Assembly: GCF_009856605.1 (NCBI RefSeq)
Contig: NZ_CP047242.1
Location: 3,044,001 to 3,108,000, forward strand
DNA: 64,000 bases
Reading direction: 5' to 3'
Source of the DNA: Trichormus variabilis 0441
GTDB lineage: Bacteria > Cyanobacteriota > Cyanobacteriia > Cyanobacteriales > Nostocaceae
How positions within the stretch are numbered: the stretch's first letter is position 1; each line of letters opens with the position of its first letter. This document shows, one piece after another, positions 18,326 to 26,331 of the stretch. The position numbers were made by a program, and so were the translations under genes. Below the pieces are notes generated by a model that saw nothing but the letters and a program-made list of their open reading frames with translations, was not told where the DNA came from and did no database searches.

Positions 18326-18698
18326 AGTTTTGTAAAAAAATTTGATTGACTGTGTAACCTAAACCTGGGGTGACTGAAAAATTGCAGTTCTTCACCAGTA
18401 TCTACAAAATATAAATTTGCCCATCTAAAAAATATTTACATCCATTTGCTGTATAAAGTTTACACACTCATCGGCAAAACGGGTAGCGAAATTTTATGGA
18501 TAAAAACCCACCCACAAGGGGATAGAGTTTTGTCAGTGGTCAGTAGTCAGTGGCAAAGATATGTAAAAACCACGCCATGTGCGGGTTGGGTTATTAGACC
18601 AGATCATTTCCACAACTGACATACGCTGTGCAATAAAAAAAGCCTGCCAAAGCAAGCTTAGTTTGTATAGATTGAGACTTTAGTTTGAAGTCTGGTTT
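18326..18698. other. Intergenic region downstream of flv1B
   Basis: Contains an AGTGGTCAGTAGTCAGTGG repeat near 18535-18553 and the flv1B terminator at its right end. It should also hold the promoter of the small acidic gene. No coding frame is supported. Confidence 0.5.
18634..18659 (-). terminator. Intrinsic terminator of flv1B
   Basis: On the minus strand AAGCTTGC-TTTG-GCAGGCTT forms an 8-bp stem with one G-U pair, followed by a run of seven T. It lies 40 bp after the flv1B stop. Confidence 0.7.
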
Positions 18699-20492
18699 TT
18701 AATAATGAGTACCGGTTTTGCGATGATTAATCGCAGTTACATCATCGGGCTTGAGTAACTTACCGTTGTCAACAGTTGCATATACTACCCAGTGGTCGCC
18801 ACATTCTAGGCGTTGGTCAACCGAGCATTCCACATAAGCTAAAGCGTCAGCGAGGACTGTACAACCGTTGTCAGCTTCTGTAGTGGTGAAGTTGGCAAAA
18901 CGGTCTTCCCCTGGCGCGAAGTTTTTGCGGAAATGCTTCATGTATTCCAGATGACTGCCTTCAGGTAAGATATTCAAGGCAAATTTACCACCGGGATACA
19001 TGAGGGATTCAATCGCCCGTTCTTTGGCAATGGCGACAGTTAAACCTGGTGGGTTAAAGGTGGCTTGAGATACCCAAGAACCAAGCATTCCTGTAGACAC
19101 ATCGCCTTGTTTGGCGGTAATGACACAAACTGAGCCGACAATGCGACCAACAGCTTGTTCTACAGGGGTAGCGGCTTGTTGGGGTACGCGGACTTTTTTG
19201 GCTTTCTTCAAGGTTTGGGCGAAGTCTGTACCAACTTCTTCACAGAACTTGAGGGTAACATCGTCTGGTTTAAACTTCACCTTCAAGGTTTCTAAACCAA
19301 AGCGATATCCCGCATCCCGCAGTTTACCTTCAATCATGTCTAAGGCTTCACCACTCCAACCGTAGGAACCAAACACCCCGGCTAGTTTGTTGTTATCACC
19401 AACTTTGAGGACAATACCCAAAGCAGTATTAATGGGGGTTGGTGCATGACCACCGATGGTAGGAGAACCGATGAGGAAAGCATCGACTTGTTCTAAATTG
19501 CTTTGAATTTCTTCCGGTGTGGCAAATTCGCAGTTGATAGATTTAACCGCAACACCGCCTTTAGTTAATCCGAGAGCGATCGCCCGCGCTATAGTTGCAG
19601 TATTACCGTAAGCTGAAGCATAGAGTAAGGCGACGGAAATTTCTCGCTCTTTTTGGGCTTTACTCCAATCTGCATAGGCTTGGGTGAGGGCGATTAAACT
19701 GGTACGTACCAGAGGCCCATGACCCACAGCATACATCCGCACTTGTAAATCAGAGATTTTCTCTAATGCTGCTTCCACATGGATAGCATGGGGAGCCATC
19801 AAACAGTTGTAGTAATAACGTTGGTCTTCCTTGAAGGATTCCCAGTTATCATCAAATACATCATCGCCACAGATATGAGCGCCGAAAATCTTATCTGTGT
19901 AGAGAATCTGGGTTTGCACATCGTAAGTACAAAGTCCAGCCGGCCACCGGGGGCTAGGAATTGGCAAGAACTTCAACACATGACCCTTACCTAAATCCAG
20001 GGTTTCCTTACCCCGCATTGCCAAAATATTTAAGTTGTCATCAGGGAAAGCCGCCCGTAAATCACCAGCCGCCGGTAGGGAACAGACAAAGGTAATCTGG
20101 GGAGCCAATTCTAACAGCGCCTTGAAAGTAGGTATGCGGTTGGGGCTAAAGTGACCCAAAATAACATAATCCAATTTTTTCAAATTGATCGTCTGTTGCA
20201 ATGCTTCGAGATAAATTCCCATAAAGCTTTCAACAGGCGGGTCAATAATTGCTGTTTTATCACCTTCAATTACATAAGAGTTAGAGGTAGTACCTCTTTC
20301 TAAAGCATATTCAATTTCAAACCGCAAACGTGACCAACTACGCGCTCTGAGAACTTTCGTGTTTGTAGCAATCGGCAAAACCTGTACGTCACGGGGCTTG
20401 GAATCGCTCATAGATTTTGTTTTAGGTTTGTCAAAAAATTGCAAAAACCGGGTAGATTTTGCCCAGTCTTTAATTGATTGGATTAAGTTCAT
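18699..20492 (-). CDS. flv1B: Flavodiiron protein Flv1B (non-canonical iron site)
   Basis: One partner of a heterocyst Flv1B/Flv3B pair that reduces O2 to water with photosynthetic electrons. The 597 residues comprise a beta-lactamase-like domain (about 35-270), a flavodoxin domain (about 285-425) and a C-terminal flavin reductase domain (about 440-595). The diiron ligands are largely lost: the HxExDH motif reads GHFSPNR, the next His is Arg (PSPRWPAG), and the Asp is Lys (TDKIFG). Only the last His (GHGPL) remains. This is the known class-C Flv1 pattern. The start may be MSDSK at residue 28. It follows flv3B by 104 bp. Heterocyst specificity is from PCC 7120 all0177. Confidence 0.92.
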   Translation of the reverse strand: MNLIQSIKDWAKSTRFLQFFDKPKTKSMSDSKPRDVQVLPIATNTKVLRARSWSRLRFEIEYALERGTTSNSYVIEGDKTAIIDPPVESFMGIYLEALQQTINLKKLDYVILGHFSPNRIPTFKALLELAPQITFVCSLPAAGDLRAAFPDDNLNILAMRGKETLDLGKGHVLKFLPIPSPRWPAGLCTYDVQTQILYTDKIFGAHICGDDVFDDNWESFKEDQRYYYNCLMAPHAIHVEAALEKISDLQVRMYAVGHGPLVRTSLIALTQAYADWSKAQKEREISVALLYASAYGNTATIARAIALGLTKGGVAVKSINCEFATPEEIQSNLEQVDAFLIGSPTIGGHAPTPINTALGIVLKVGDNNKLAGVFGSYGWSGEALDMIEGKLRDAGYRFGLETLKVKFKPDDVTLKFCEEVGTDFAQTLKKAKKVRVPQQAATPVEQAVGRIVGSVCVITAKQGDVSTGMLGSWVSQATFNPPGLTVAIAKERAIESLMYPGGKFALNILPEGSHLEYMKHFRKNFAPGEDRFANFTTTEADNGCTVLADALAYVECSVDQRLECGDHWVVYATVDNGKLLKPDDVTAINHRKTGTHY

Positions 20493-20499
20493 AGATATT

Positions 20500-20595
20500 G
20501 GGAGTTGGGTATTGGGGACTAGGGACTGGGGACTGGGGATTAGGTATAGAAACGTTCTTCTACACCCCTATACCCCTATACCCCTATACCCCTTT
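20500..20595. repeat. Short tandem repeats between flv3B and flv1B
   Basis: GGGGACTA-GGGACTG-GGGACTG-GGGATTAGG units (about 20513-20544) and four ACCCCTAT-type units (20567-20592). The two blocks are roughly inverse in composition, so the RNA between the two flv genes could form a G-rich/C-rich stem. Confidence 0.7.
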
Positions 20596-20596
20596 C

Positions 20597-22336
20597 TTAG
20601 TAATAGTTGCCTACTTTGCGGTGACGAACTGCTGTTAGTCCATCGGGCTTGGAAACGCGACCATCTTCCACGGTGCAGTATAAAATGTAGTGATCGCTGC
20701 ATTCTAGGCTGCTTTGGACTTCGCATTCCATGTATGCTAGAGCGTCTGTGAGGATGGGGGAGCCGTTTTTGGCAATTTGGGTTCTTACTCCGGCAAAGCG
20801 GTCTGCACCGGGATGGAGGCGCTTGAGGAATTGTTTTTTCAGTTCTTGGTAATTGCCTTCTTCTAAGACATTGAGAACGAAGCGATCGCCTACTTGCATT
20901 AAGGTATCAATAGCTCTATCTTTAGCTACGGCAATCGTAAAGCCCAATGGTTGCAAGCTGGCTTGGGATACCCAGGAAGCTAACATGGCGCTGCTAACAT
21001 CACCTTTTTTGGTTGTGACGATATACAGACCGTTGCTAATCCGTCCCAATGCCTTTTCCATGTTGACATCGAGGGACTTGATTTGCTTGATGTTACGTTC
21101 CCGTGTCAGCAGTTGTCCCAAGTCTGTACCCGCTTCTGTACATAATTGGTATGCGGATGCGCCAGGAACATCTTTAATCCGAATCGCCGGGAAGGCTTCT
21201 TTCACACCCAAATCAATAAATTTGCGGCGGATGGTATCAACGGGTTCGTCATCGCCACCGAAGCATTCAAACAAGCCGACTGCTTGCTTATCTTTAACTA
21301 CAGATAGCAGGGAACTAATACCAGCTTGAGCTGCTACCGATGTTGTGGGAGGCATACCAATAATTAAACCAGCTGCCCTACCTGCCAATTCTTGAATTTC
21401 TTGAATTTCTGCTGTGCTGAGGTCGATCATTTCTACAGCAACACCAGTTTTTTGAATACCCTCGCCGATGGCTTGAACTAGTAAGTTGCTATAGCCATAG
21501 TCGGCGACATAGAATAAACCAACGGTGGTTTCCGCTTTGGCTTGTCTTTGGCTCCAGCTTTGGTAACACTCAGTCAACACATCTAAATGATGGTACAACA
21601 GAGGCCCGTGACCGTTAGCGATTATCTTAATTTTGCCCAGTTCACCCATGCGCTTCATCGCGTTCAATAGCGATCGCGCATTTGGCCCCATGAGACAGTC
21701 GTAGTAAAATCTGAAATCAGCTTCAATCGCTTCTAAGTCTTCATCAAAAGTGCGGTTGTCGCAAAAGTGCATCCCAAAAGCATCACAAGTATAGATAACT
21801 TCGGTTTTGCGATCATAGCTAAAAATGGTATCAGGCCAGTGCAGATTAGGCGCACTAACAAACTCAATTTCGTGACCTTTACCAATATCGATGCGATCGC
21901 CACTTTTGACAATCCGCTTAGAAAAAGGATCGTGTACTAAACCTTCCAAAAATTGCAAAGCAATCTTAGAAGCCAAGACAGTTGCTCTTGGTGCTAATTG
22001 CAGCACATCTTCCACCAAACCGCTGTGGTCTGGTTCTGTATGACTGACAATAATGTAATCAATAGCCTTGGGGTTAATTAGACCTTTTAGTGTTTCTAAA
22101 TACAGCTGGCGGAACTTCTGGTGAGAAGTATCAACTAAAACTGTCTGTTCGCCTCTAATTAGATATGAATTATAAGTCGTACCGTTTTGTAGTCCGAATT
22201 CGATATCGAAGCGATCGCGATCCCAGTCTAGACAGCGAATCGCCGTAGTGTTAGGGGCAATTTCTACAGTTTCTACAGTCAGACGATGCTGAACATTTTC
22301 TGTGTGGGCGTTGCCGGTCGTAGACATCGATACCAT
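20597..22336 (-). CDS. flv3B: Flavodiiron protein Flv3B (canonical iron site)
   Basis: The catalytically competent-looking partner of Flv1B. Domain order is the same in 579 residues: diiron domain, flavodoxin domain (YVADYGYSNLLVQAIGEG) and flavin reductase domain. Here the metal ligands are intact: SHTEPDHSG (H-x-E-x-D-H), LHWPDT, TCDAFG and NGHGPLL. It is the first gene of the pair. In PCC 7120 this gene (all0178, from memory) is expressed in heterocysts and helps keep nitrogenase free of O2. Start could be 22336 or the second Met, three codons in. A possible NtcA palindrome lies about 160 bp upstream. Confidence 0.93.
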   Translation of the reverse strand: MVSMSTTGNAHTENVQHRLTVETVEIAPNTTAIRCLDWDRDRFDIEFGLQNGTTYNSYLIRGEQTVLVDTSHQKFRQLYLETLKGLINPKAIDYIIVSHTEPDHSGLVEDVLQLAPRATVLASKIALQFLEGLVHDPFSKRIVKSGDRIDIGKGHEIEFVSAPNLHWPDTIFSYDRKTEVIYTCDAFGMHFCDNRTFDEDLEAIEADFRFYYDCLMGPNARSLLNAMKRMGELGKIKIIANGHGPLLYHHLDVLTECYQSWSQRQAKAETTVGLFYVADYGYSNLLVQAIGEGIQKTGVAVEMIDLSTAEIQEIQELAGRAAGLIIGMPPTTSVAAQAGISSLLSVVKDKQAVGLFECFGGDDEPVDTIRRKFIDLGVKEAFPAIRIKDVPGASAYQLCTEAGTDLGQLLTRERNIKQIKSLDVNMEKALGRISNGLYIVTTKKGDVSSAMLASWVSQASLQPLGFTIAVAKDRAIDTLMQVGDRFVLNVLEEGNYQELKKQFLKRLHPGADRFAGVRTQIAKNGSPILTDALAYMECEVQSSLECSDHYILYCTVEDGRVSKPDGLTAVRHRKVGNYY

Positions 22337-22494
22337 GATTCGTCTCCGAGCGCAAATAAACAGTAATTATTTCTCTGCCCCCATTGTGCGCCTAACTAAA
22401 TTTTAAAGTTGTAATAAAAACGATATTTTCTCAAATTCAACTTGTAGCAAATAATGCCATTTATCAGCGTATTTTATAACTCAATAAATATCCT

Positions 22495-22508
22495 GTAAAT
22501 CAAATTAC
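22495..22508 (-). promoter_or_regulatory. Candidate NtcA box upstream of flv3B
   Basis: TGTAAATCAAATTACC contains a perfect GTA-N8-TAC. On the minus strand an AT-rich TATAAAAT follows after about 17 bases, somewhat closer than the usual 20-24. Chance occurrence is common, so this is only a candidate, though it fits nitrogen-responsive control. Confidence 0.35.
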
Positions 22509-22525
22509 CCAAAGGGTATCACGTT

Positions 22526-23302
22526 TTAGAGGCTATTTATAAAGTAAATCTAAAAGCGAGAGAAAAGGAGTTACGGTAACGATAAAATACTTCATAAACA
22601 GTGTATTTACATAGTTGCTCATGGCTCGAAAGTCTTACCCCACAGACTTAACTGATATAGAGTGGGAAATTCTGTCTGAGTTGATTCCACCAGCAAAAAC
22701 TGGAGGACATCCACGCACAACAGATATGCGTGAAATATGCAATGCCATCTATTATCATTTGAAAACAGGATGTCAATGGAATATGCTTCCAGGGGACTTC
22801 CCACCAAGCTCAACGGTATACAGCTACTACAGGAAATGGCAGCGCAAGGGAGTTTTGGAAAAATTAAATCATACATTGCGTGGTCAAGTTCGCTCAAAGT
22901 TAGGCAAATCAACACAACCAACTGCGATCGCCGCAGACAGTCAGTCGATCCAAGACCGACCAAAAAAGGGGATGTGTACGGTTTTGACGGATGTAAAAAG
23001 GTAAAGGGCAGAAAGCGGCAGACTTTGGTTGATAGTCTAGGACTTTTGTTAAAAGTCGTTGTCAGTGAAGCAAACGCCCCAGAACGAGTACTTGCTGCTT
23101 ACGCACTCATGGAATTGCTAGAAGAACGCCCGGAATTACTGGAAAAAGTTAAAGTTATGTGGGTTGATTCTGGTTACGACGGTGATAAATTTGCACTCTG
23201 TGTTTGGTTGATGATCCAAGCTCATGTTGAATATGCTGTTATGACTAGAATTATGCTACGTCGTCTTGTCTCCTAAAGATTTACTTTATAAATAATCTCT
23301 TA
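22526..23302 (+). mobile_element. IS5-like (IS427/IS1031 group) insertion sequence, internally deleted
   Basis: The element spans 22529-23299 (771 bp). Its inverted ends are GAGGCTATTTATAAAGTAAA... and, on the other strand, GAGATTATTTATAAAGTAAA..., matching at 21 of 23 positions. TTA flanks both ends (22526-22528 and 23300-23302), a TNA duplication as made by IS1031-type elements. It carries one frameshifted transposase that ends directly at the right repeat. Intact relatives are about 850 bp, so roughly 80-100 bp appear missing. Confidence 0.85.
22621..23276 (+). pseudogene. IS5-family transposase, -1 frameshift type, catalytic Glu region deleted
   Basis: Frame 1 (22621-23004) encodes the N-terminal domain (YPTDLTDIEWEILSELIPPA, ...GCQWNMLPGDFPP) and the first Asp (AADSQS). 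At 22962-22968 the heptamer A-AAA-AAG sits exactly in phase for a -1 ribosomal slip. Continuing in the other frame gives KKGDVYGFDGCKKVKGRKR and the second Asp (WVDSGYDG), a joined protein of about 218 residues. After VWLMIQAHVEYA it jumps to MTRIMLRRLV, the usual C-terminal end, without the segment that normally carries the third catalytic residue (VERTFGWL-like). The frameshift looks programmed and not a defect. The missing Glu block makes the enzyme probably inactive. Confidence 0.82.
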
Positions 23303-23451
23303 AATATTGATATTTCTTGGCATAATTTAAAATCCCTCACATATCATACATAACTTATTCGTCTTGGCAAGATTACCGTAACAAAAAGCATAGATTTCCC
23401 TACTTCATAAGTATTAAAACCTAAACTTCAGGAAAGGTGGGAAGATGATAC

Positions 23452-23558
23452 TAATACAGTTTCTTGATGAAAATGCACTTTATTCCGCACTGTAGAGATG
23501 CTGCATGCAACGTCTCTACATCATTTATTTGGCGCAACTTCATAGACAATTGGTATAA
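23452..23558. repeat. Small inverted-repeat element (family B), second copy
   Basis: An element of about 101 bp (23455-23555) with the same central palindrome (GTAGAGATGCTG - CAACGTCTCTAC) and the same TTTGGCGCAACTTCAT block as the copy at 8626. It is flanked by TAA on both sides, again a TNA duplication. Confidence 0.75.
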
Positions 23559-23579
23559 CTTCAACTGTTATTGTTAAAT

Positions 23580-23634
23580 AGGACTCACGCACCCAGATTT
23601 TCTGTTGATATCTGGTGTAAGGGTTGTAAAATTT
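23580..23634. repeat. Left end of a family C element, right end missing
   Basis: AGGACTCACGCACCCAGATT followed by TCTGTTGATATCTGGTGTAAGGG matches the left halves at 29748 and 35546. No TGCGTAAGTCCT right end follows before the Uma2 stop, so this copy is truncated. Confidence 0.55.
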
Positions 23635-23652
23635 CCATCAACTCAGACTGAA

Positions 23653-24258
23653 TTACTCTTCATCATTGCTGTCACTAAAACTCACCTTTTCATAAATTTC
23701 AGGTATAGAAATTTGTAAATCAACAGTGCTGAGTGATAAAGTTGCAGAGTCACTTTCTAATTCAGTAAACAACCATTGATCAGCCGCAGTTTTTACATAT
23801 TTCATCACATGATGTTGATACTGGTCGATTAAAATATATTCTTGAAATTCTGGAATAGGGCGATAATAATGAAACTTATCGCCTTGGTCATAATTTTTTG
23901 TGGACTTAGATAAAACTTCTACTATTAATGATGGATTGGTGACAGTGGTGGTATTAGTTCCGGCATAAACCGGCTCACCTTGAATTACCATGACATCAGG
24001 ATAGGTATATTGCTGATAACGGGGTAGCCATAAACGCACATCAGCCATGTAAATCTCGTAATCTTGAGCGCGCAAAGCAGATTTTAAAGCAAATGCTGTA
24101 TTAAGGGCTATTTTATTATGATTAGTAGTGCCGCCTGTCATCGGAATGATTTCTCCATTGCGGTATTCGCTTCTAAATTCGGCTTTTTCTTCCAGTTCTA
24201 GATATTCTTCGGGGGTGTAATAACGTTTTTGGGTTGCGGTTTGCATAACAGTTTTCAC
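23653..24258 (-). CDS. Uma2 family endonuclease-like protein (DUF820)
   Basis: A 201-residue member of the large cyanobacterial Uma2/DUF820 family, with a PD-(D/E)XK nuclease fold. The N-terminal YYTPEEYLELEEKAEFRSEY is diagnostic. Putative catalytic residues are Asp in YPDVMV (about 92), Glu in IVEVLS and Lys in QGDKFHYY. Copies are scattered in many Nostoc genomes, often in variable regions, and the biological role is not established. It faces a second, dissimilar Uma2 gene at 24444 across a 185-bp gap, in the accessory patch next to the insertion sequence. Confidence 0.85.
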   Translation of the reverse strand: MKTVMQTATQKRYYTPEEYLELEEKAEFRSEYRNGEIIPMTGGTTNHNKIALNTAFALKSALRAQDYEIYMADVRLWLPRYQQYTYPDVMVIQGEPVYAGTNTTTVTNPSLIVEVLSKSTKNYDQGDKFHYYRPIPEFQEYILIDQYQHHVMKYVKTAADQWLFTELESDSATLSLSTVDLQISIPEIYEKVSFSDSNDEE

Positions 24259-24443
24259 CTATAGAGAAGAATCACAGCTTAATTGTTTATTTTTGTGGCG
24301 ATCGCCTAGCGTTTTTTGATATCCAATAGACTGATTGTAAGATGCGTAGGCGTAACCCGTCGTAGACATCGCTCGGCATAGATCCTAATACTTTCATTTA
24401 TAAAATAAAGATGTACTCATAACTGAGGAACGGGAAATCAATC

Positions 24444-25118
24444 ATGCTAAATTACAATCCATTAGCTTGCTTACCATCATCAGAGGAACTACCAGACTCG
24501 GACGATACCCCCGTGGATAATGAATTACAAGATTTGATTCCCGGTTTACTCAAAGCCCTTTTGGCGATGGCTTGGCCAGAACGCATGGATTGGTTTTTTG
24601 GCGTAGATATGGGTATTTATTATGACCCTGACTCACCAGCAATAGTACCGGATGGGTTTTTGAGTTTGGGTGTAGAACGATTTTATGATGCAAATCTTCG
24701 TCCCAGTTATGTGCTTTGGGAAGAAAAGAAACTACCAGTATTAGTGCTGGAGGTAGTATCCCAAACATATCGCGGTGAATACTCAACTAAGAAAGCGGAG
24801 TATGCAAAACTAGGGATTTTGTATTATGTGGTTTACAATCCATTGCGTCGCCGCAAGCCACGATTGGAAGTATACAAATTAGTTAACAATGTTTATGAGT
24901 TATATGATGGCAATCCTGTGTGGCTACCAGAAATAGGTTTAGGAATTGGTATAGAACAGGGAACTTATCTCGGTATTCCCCGCGAGTGGGTGTATTGGTA
25001 TAACCAAGAAGGGCAAAGGCTTTTAACTCCGGAAGAACAAGCACAGCAAGCACAGCAACGCGCCGAATTATTAGCAGAAAGATTGCGATCGCTTGGCGTA
25101 GATCCTGATTTAATCTAA
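24444..25118 (+). CDS. Uma2 family endonuclease-like protein (DUF820), second type
   Basis: A 224-residue Uma2 protein of the subgroup with a C-terminal Gln/Ala-rich tail (EEQAQQAQQRAELLAERLRS). The core has the Asp region IVPDGFLSLGV, the Glu in VLVLEVVSQTY and Lys in STKKAEYAKLG, consistent with PD-(D/E)XK geometry. A segment typical of this subgroup reads YYVVYNP. It is divergent from the first Uma2 gene and shows little residue identity with it, so they are not a recent duplication. Function unknown. Confidence 0.85.
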   Translation: MLNYNPLACLPSSEELPDSDDTPVDNELQDLIPGLLKALLAMAWPERMDWFFGVDMGIYYDPDSPAIVPDGFLSLGVERFYDANLRPSYVLWEEKKLPVLVLEVVSQTYRGEYSTKKAEYAKLGILYYVVYNPLRRRKPRLEVYKLVNNVYELYDGNPVWLPEIGLGIGIEQGTYLGIPREWVYWYNQEGQRLLTPEEQAQQAQQRAELLAERLRSLGVDPDLI

Positions 25119-25283
25119 GAGCATATTTTAAAATTTCTCTGGTCAGTAGCAAAACGTTTTAGATCCCCCTAAATCCACGCCACTTGCTACACAGCATATA
25201 AATGTGTGTACAGCGTAGCTTCCCTTGTAGAGAAGAGTTAGGGTTTAGGTCTGTATTACATTCAACTGCAAACCGCTATCACT

Positions 25284-25598
25284 AAGCTCAAAAGTTCATT
25301 AACGAAGCTTTGAAGTTCTCGAATTAAGCTCAAAGATTCATCAATGGAGTTCAAACACTCGCCCATGAGTATCAAAGACTCTCGCGTGAATGTCAAAGAC
25401 TCTCCCACGAGTATTAAACACTCTCCCACAAGTATCAAACACTCGCCCACAAGTATTAAACACTCGCCCATGAGTATCAAAGACTCTCGCGTGAATATCA
25501 AAGACTCGCCCACGAGTATTAAACACTCTCGCGTGAGTATCAAAGACTCGCCCACGAATATCAAACACTCTCCCGCGAGTATTAAACACTCATTACAG
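25284..25598. repeat. 21-bp minisatellite, about 15 units
   Basis: A tandem array with a period of exactly 21 bp. Representative units are AGTATCAAAGACTCTCGCGT(G) and AGTATTAAACACTCGCCCAC(A). The first three units (25284-25346) are diverged, and about eleven later ones are closely similar. Because the period is a multiple of three, several frames remain open. The plus strand gives a K[HD]S[PR][TVM][SN][IV] heptapeptide repeat (from an ATG at 25344 to 25616). The minus strand gives an E[SC]L-I-L-V-G-like heptapeptide repeat across the whole array (25564-25262), without a good ATG. I cannot decide whether either is translated. Confidence 0.85.
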
Positions 25599-25672
25599 CA
25601 ACTTTCATTTACCTAAACCACACACTCACCTTCTTCTTTGCGCCTTTGCGCCTCTGCGTGAGACAAAAACTT

Positions 25673-26194
25673 TCAAGAATTCCCCATCACCCTCTCAAGA
25701 CTCACCCTCACATCTTCAGCGTGTGGTGACTGTAATCGCTGCAAAATCTCTAAAGCTGGTTGCAAATAAGATATCGCCTTAGCGTATTCACCCTGCTGTT
25801 CCGCCAAATGCCCCAAACACCACAGAGTTATTGCTTTGCCTTGGACATTACCAATGTGTTCAGTTATTTCCAAAGACTGGTGGTAGAGTGCGATCGCTTG
25901 AGCGACTTCCCCTTTATCGGCATGGAGAATTCCCAGTTGGTGCAAAGTCGCCGCTTTGCCTTGGACATTTCCAATGCGTTCTTTTATTTCTAAAGACTGA
26001 TTGTAGAGTGCTATTGCTTGATCCACTTCCCCTTTGTCGTCTTTCAGCATCCCTAAATAATCATAGATTGCTCCTAATTCTCGTTCGTCTTCTGCGGGAC
26101 AAAGATTTAAAGCTTGTTCGTAATAGTTTGATGCTCGATCAACCTCACCTATTTGGTGTTCACAATAAGCAATTTCTCTGAGAACCGTTGACAT
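25673..26194 (-). CDS. Tetratricopeptide-repeat protein
   Basis: Contains four consecutive TPR units, the central two nearly identical (GEVDQAIALYNQSLEIKERI and GEVAQAIALYHQSLEITEHI), of the kinesin-light-chain-like 40-residue spacing type. It presumably mediates protein-protein contacts. The open frame extends to an ATG at 26218, but those extra codons (MALTHPTK) come from a palindromic repeat, so I place the start at the ATG at 26194, giving 173 residues. No other domain is attached. It may be a fragment of the larger TPR/CHAT or TPR/NB-ARC proteins common in Nostoc. It lies next to the minisatellite. Confidence 0.7.
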   Translation of the reverse strand: MSTVLREIAYCEHQIGEVDRASNYYEQALNLCPAEDERELGAIYDYLGMLKDDKGEVDQAIALYNQSLEIKERIGNVQGKAATLHQLGILHADKGEVAQAIALYHQSLEITEHIGNVQGKAITLWCLGHLAEQQGEYAKAISYLQPALEILQRLQSPHAEDVRVSLERVMGNS

Positions 26195-26198
26195 TTTG

Positions 26199-26263
26199 GT
26201 AGGGTGCGTCAGTGCCATAGAACCTAACTATACAGAGAAATTATTCATACTGACGCACCCTAC
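26199..26263. repeat. Palindromic repeat with 15-bp perfect ends
   Basis: GTAGGGTGCGTCAGT (26199-26213) and its exact complement ACTGACGCACCCTAC (26249-26263) enclose 35 bp. The left arm overlaps the 5' extension of the TPR frame. The GGTGCGTCAG core also occurs in the element at 9882. Confidence 0.75.
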
Positions 26264-26331
26264 TGGCTTTAGGTCGGTTAGTGTCAATCTGTCTACGACA
26301 CGCTACGGAAACATAGAGAAGCCGCAGGTTA

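Noticed and set aside
22529..23555. Whether the IS and the family B element share ends
   Set aside because: Both use TNA targets, but the IS ends (GAGGCTATTTATAAAG) and family B ends (TACC) are unrelated, so this IS is not the obvious source of the MITE.
25262..25616. Repeat considered as a CRISPR array
   Set aside because: Units are contiguous with a 21-bp period and no unique spacers, so it is a minisatellite.
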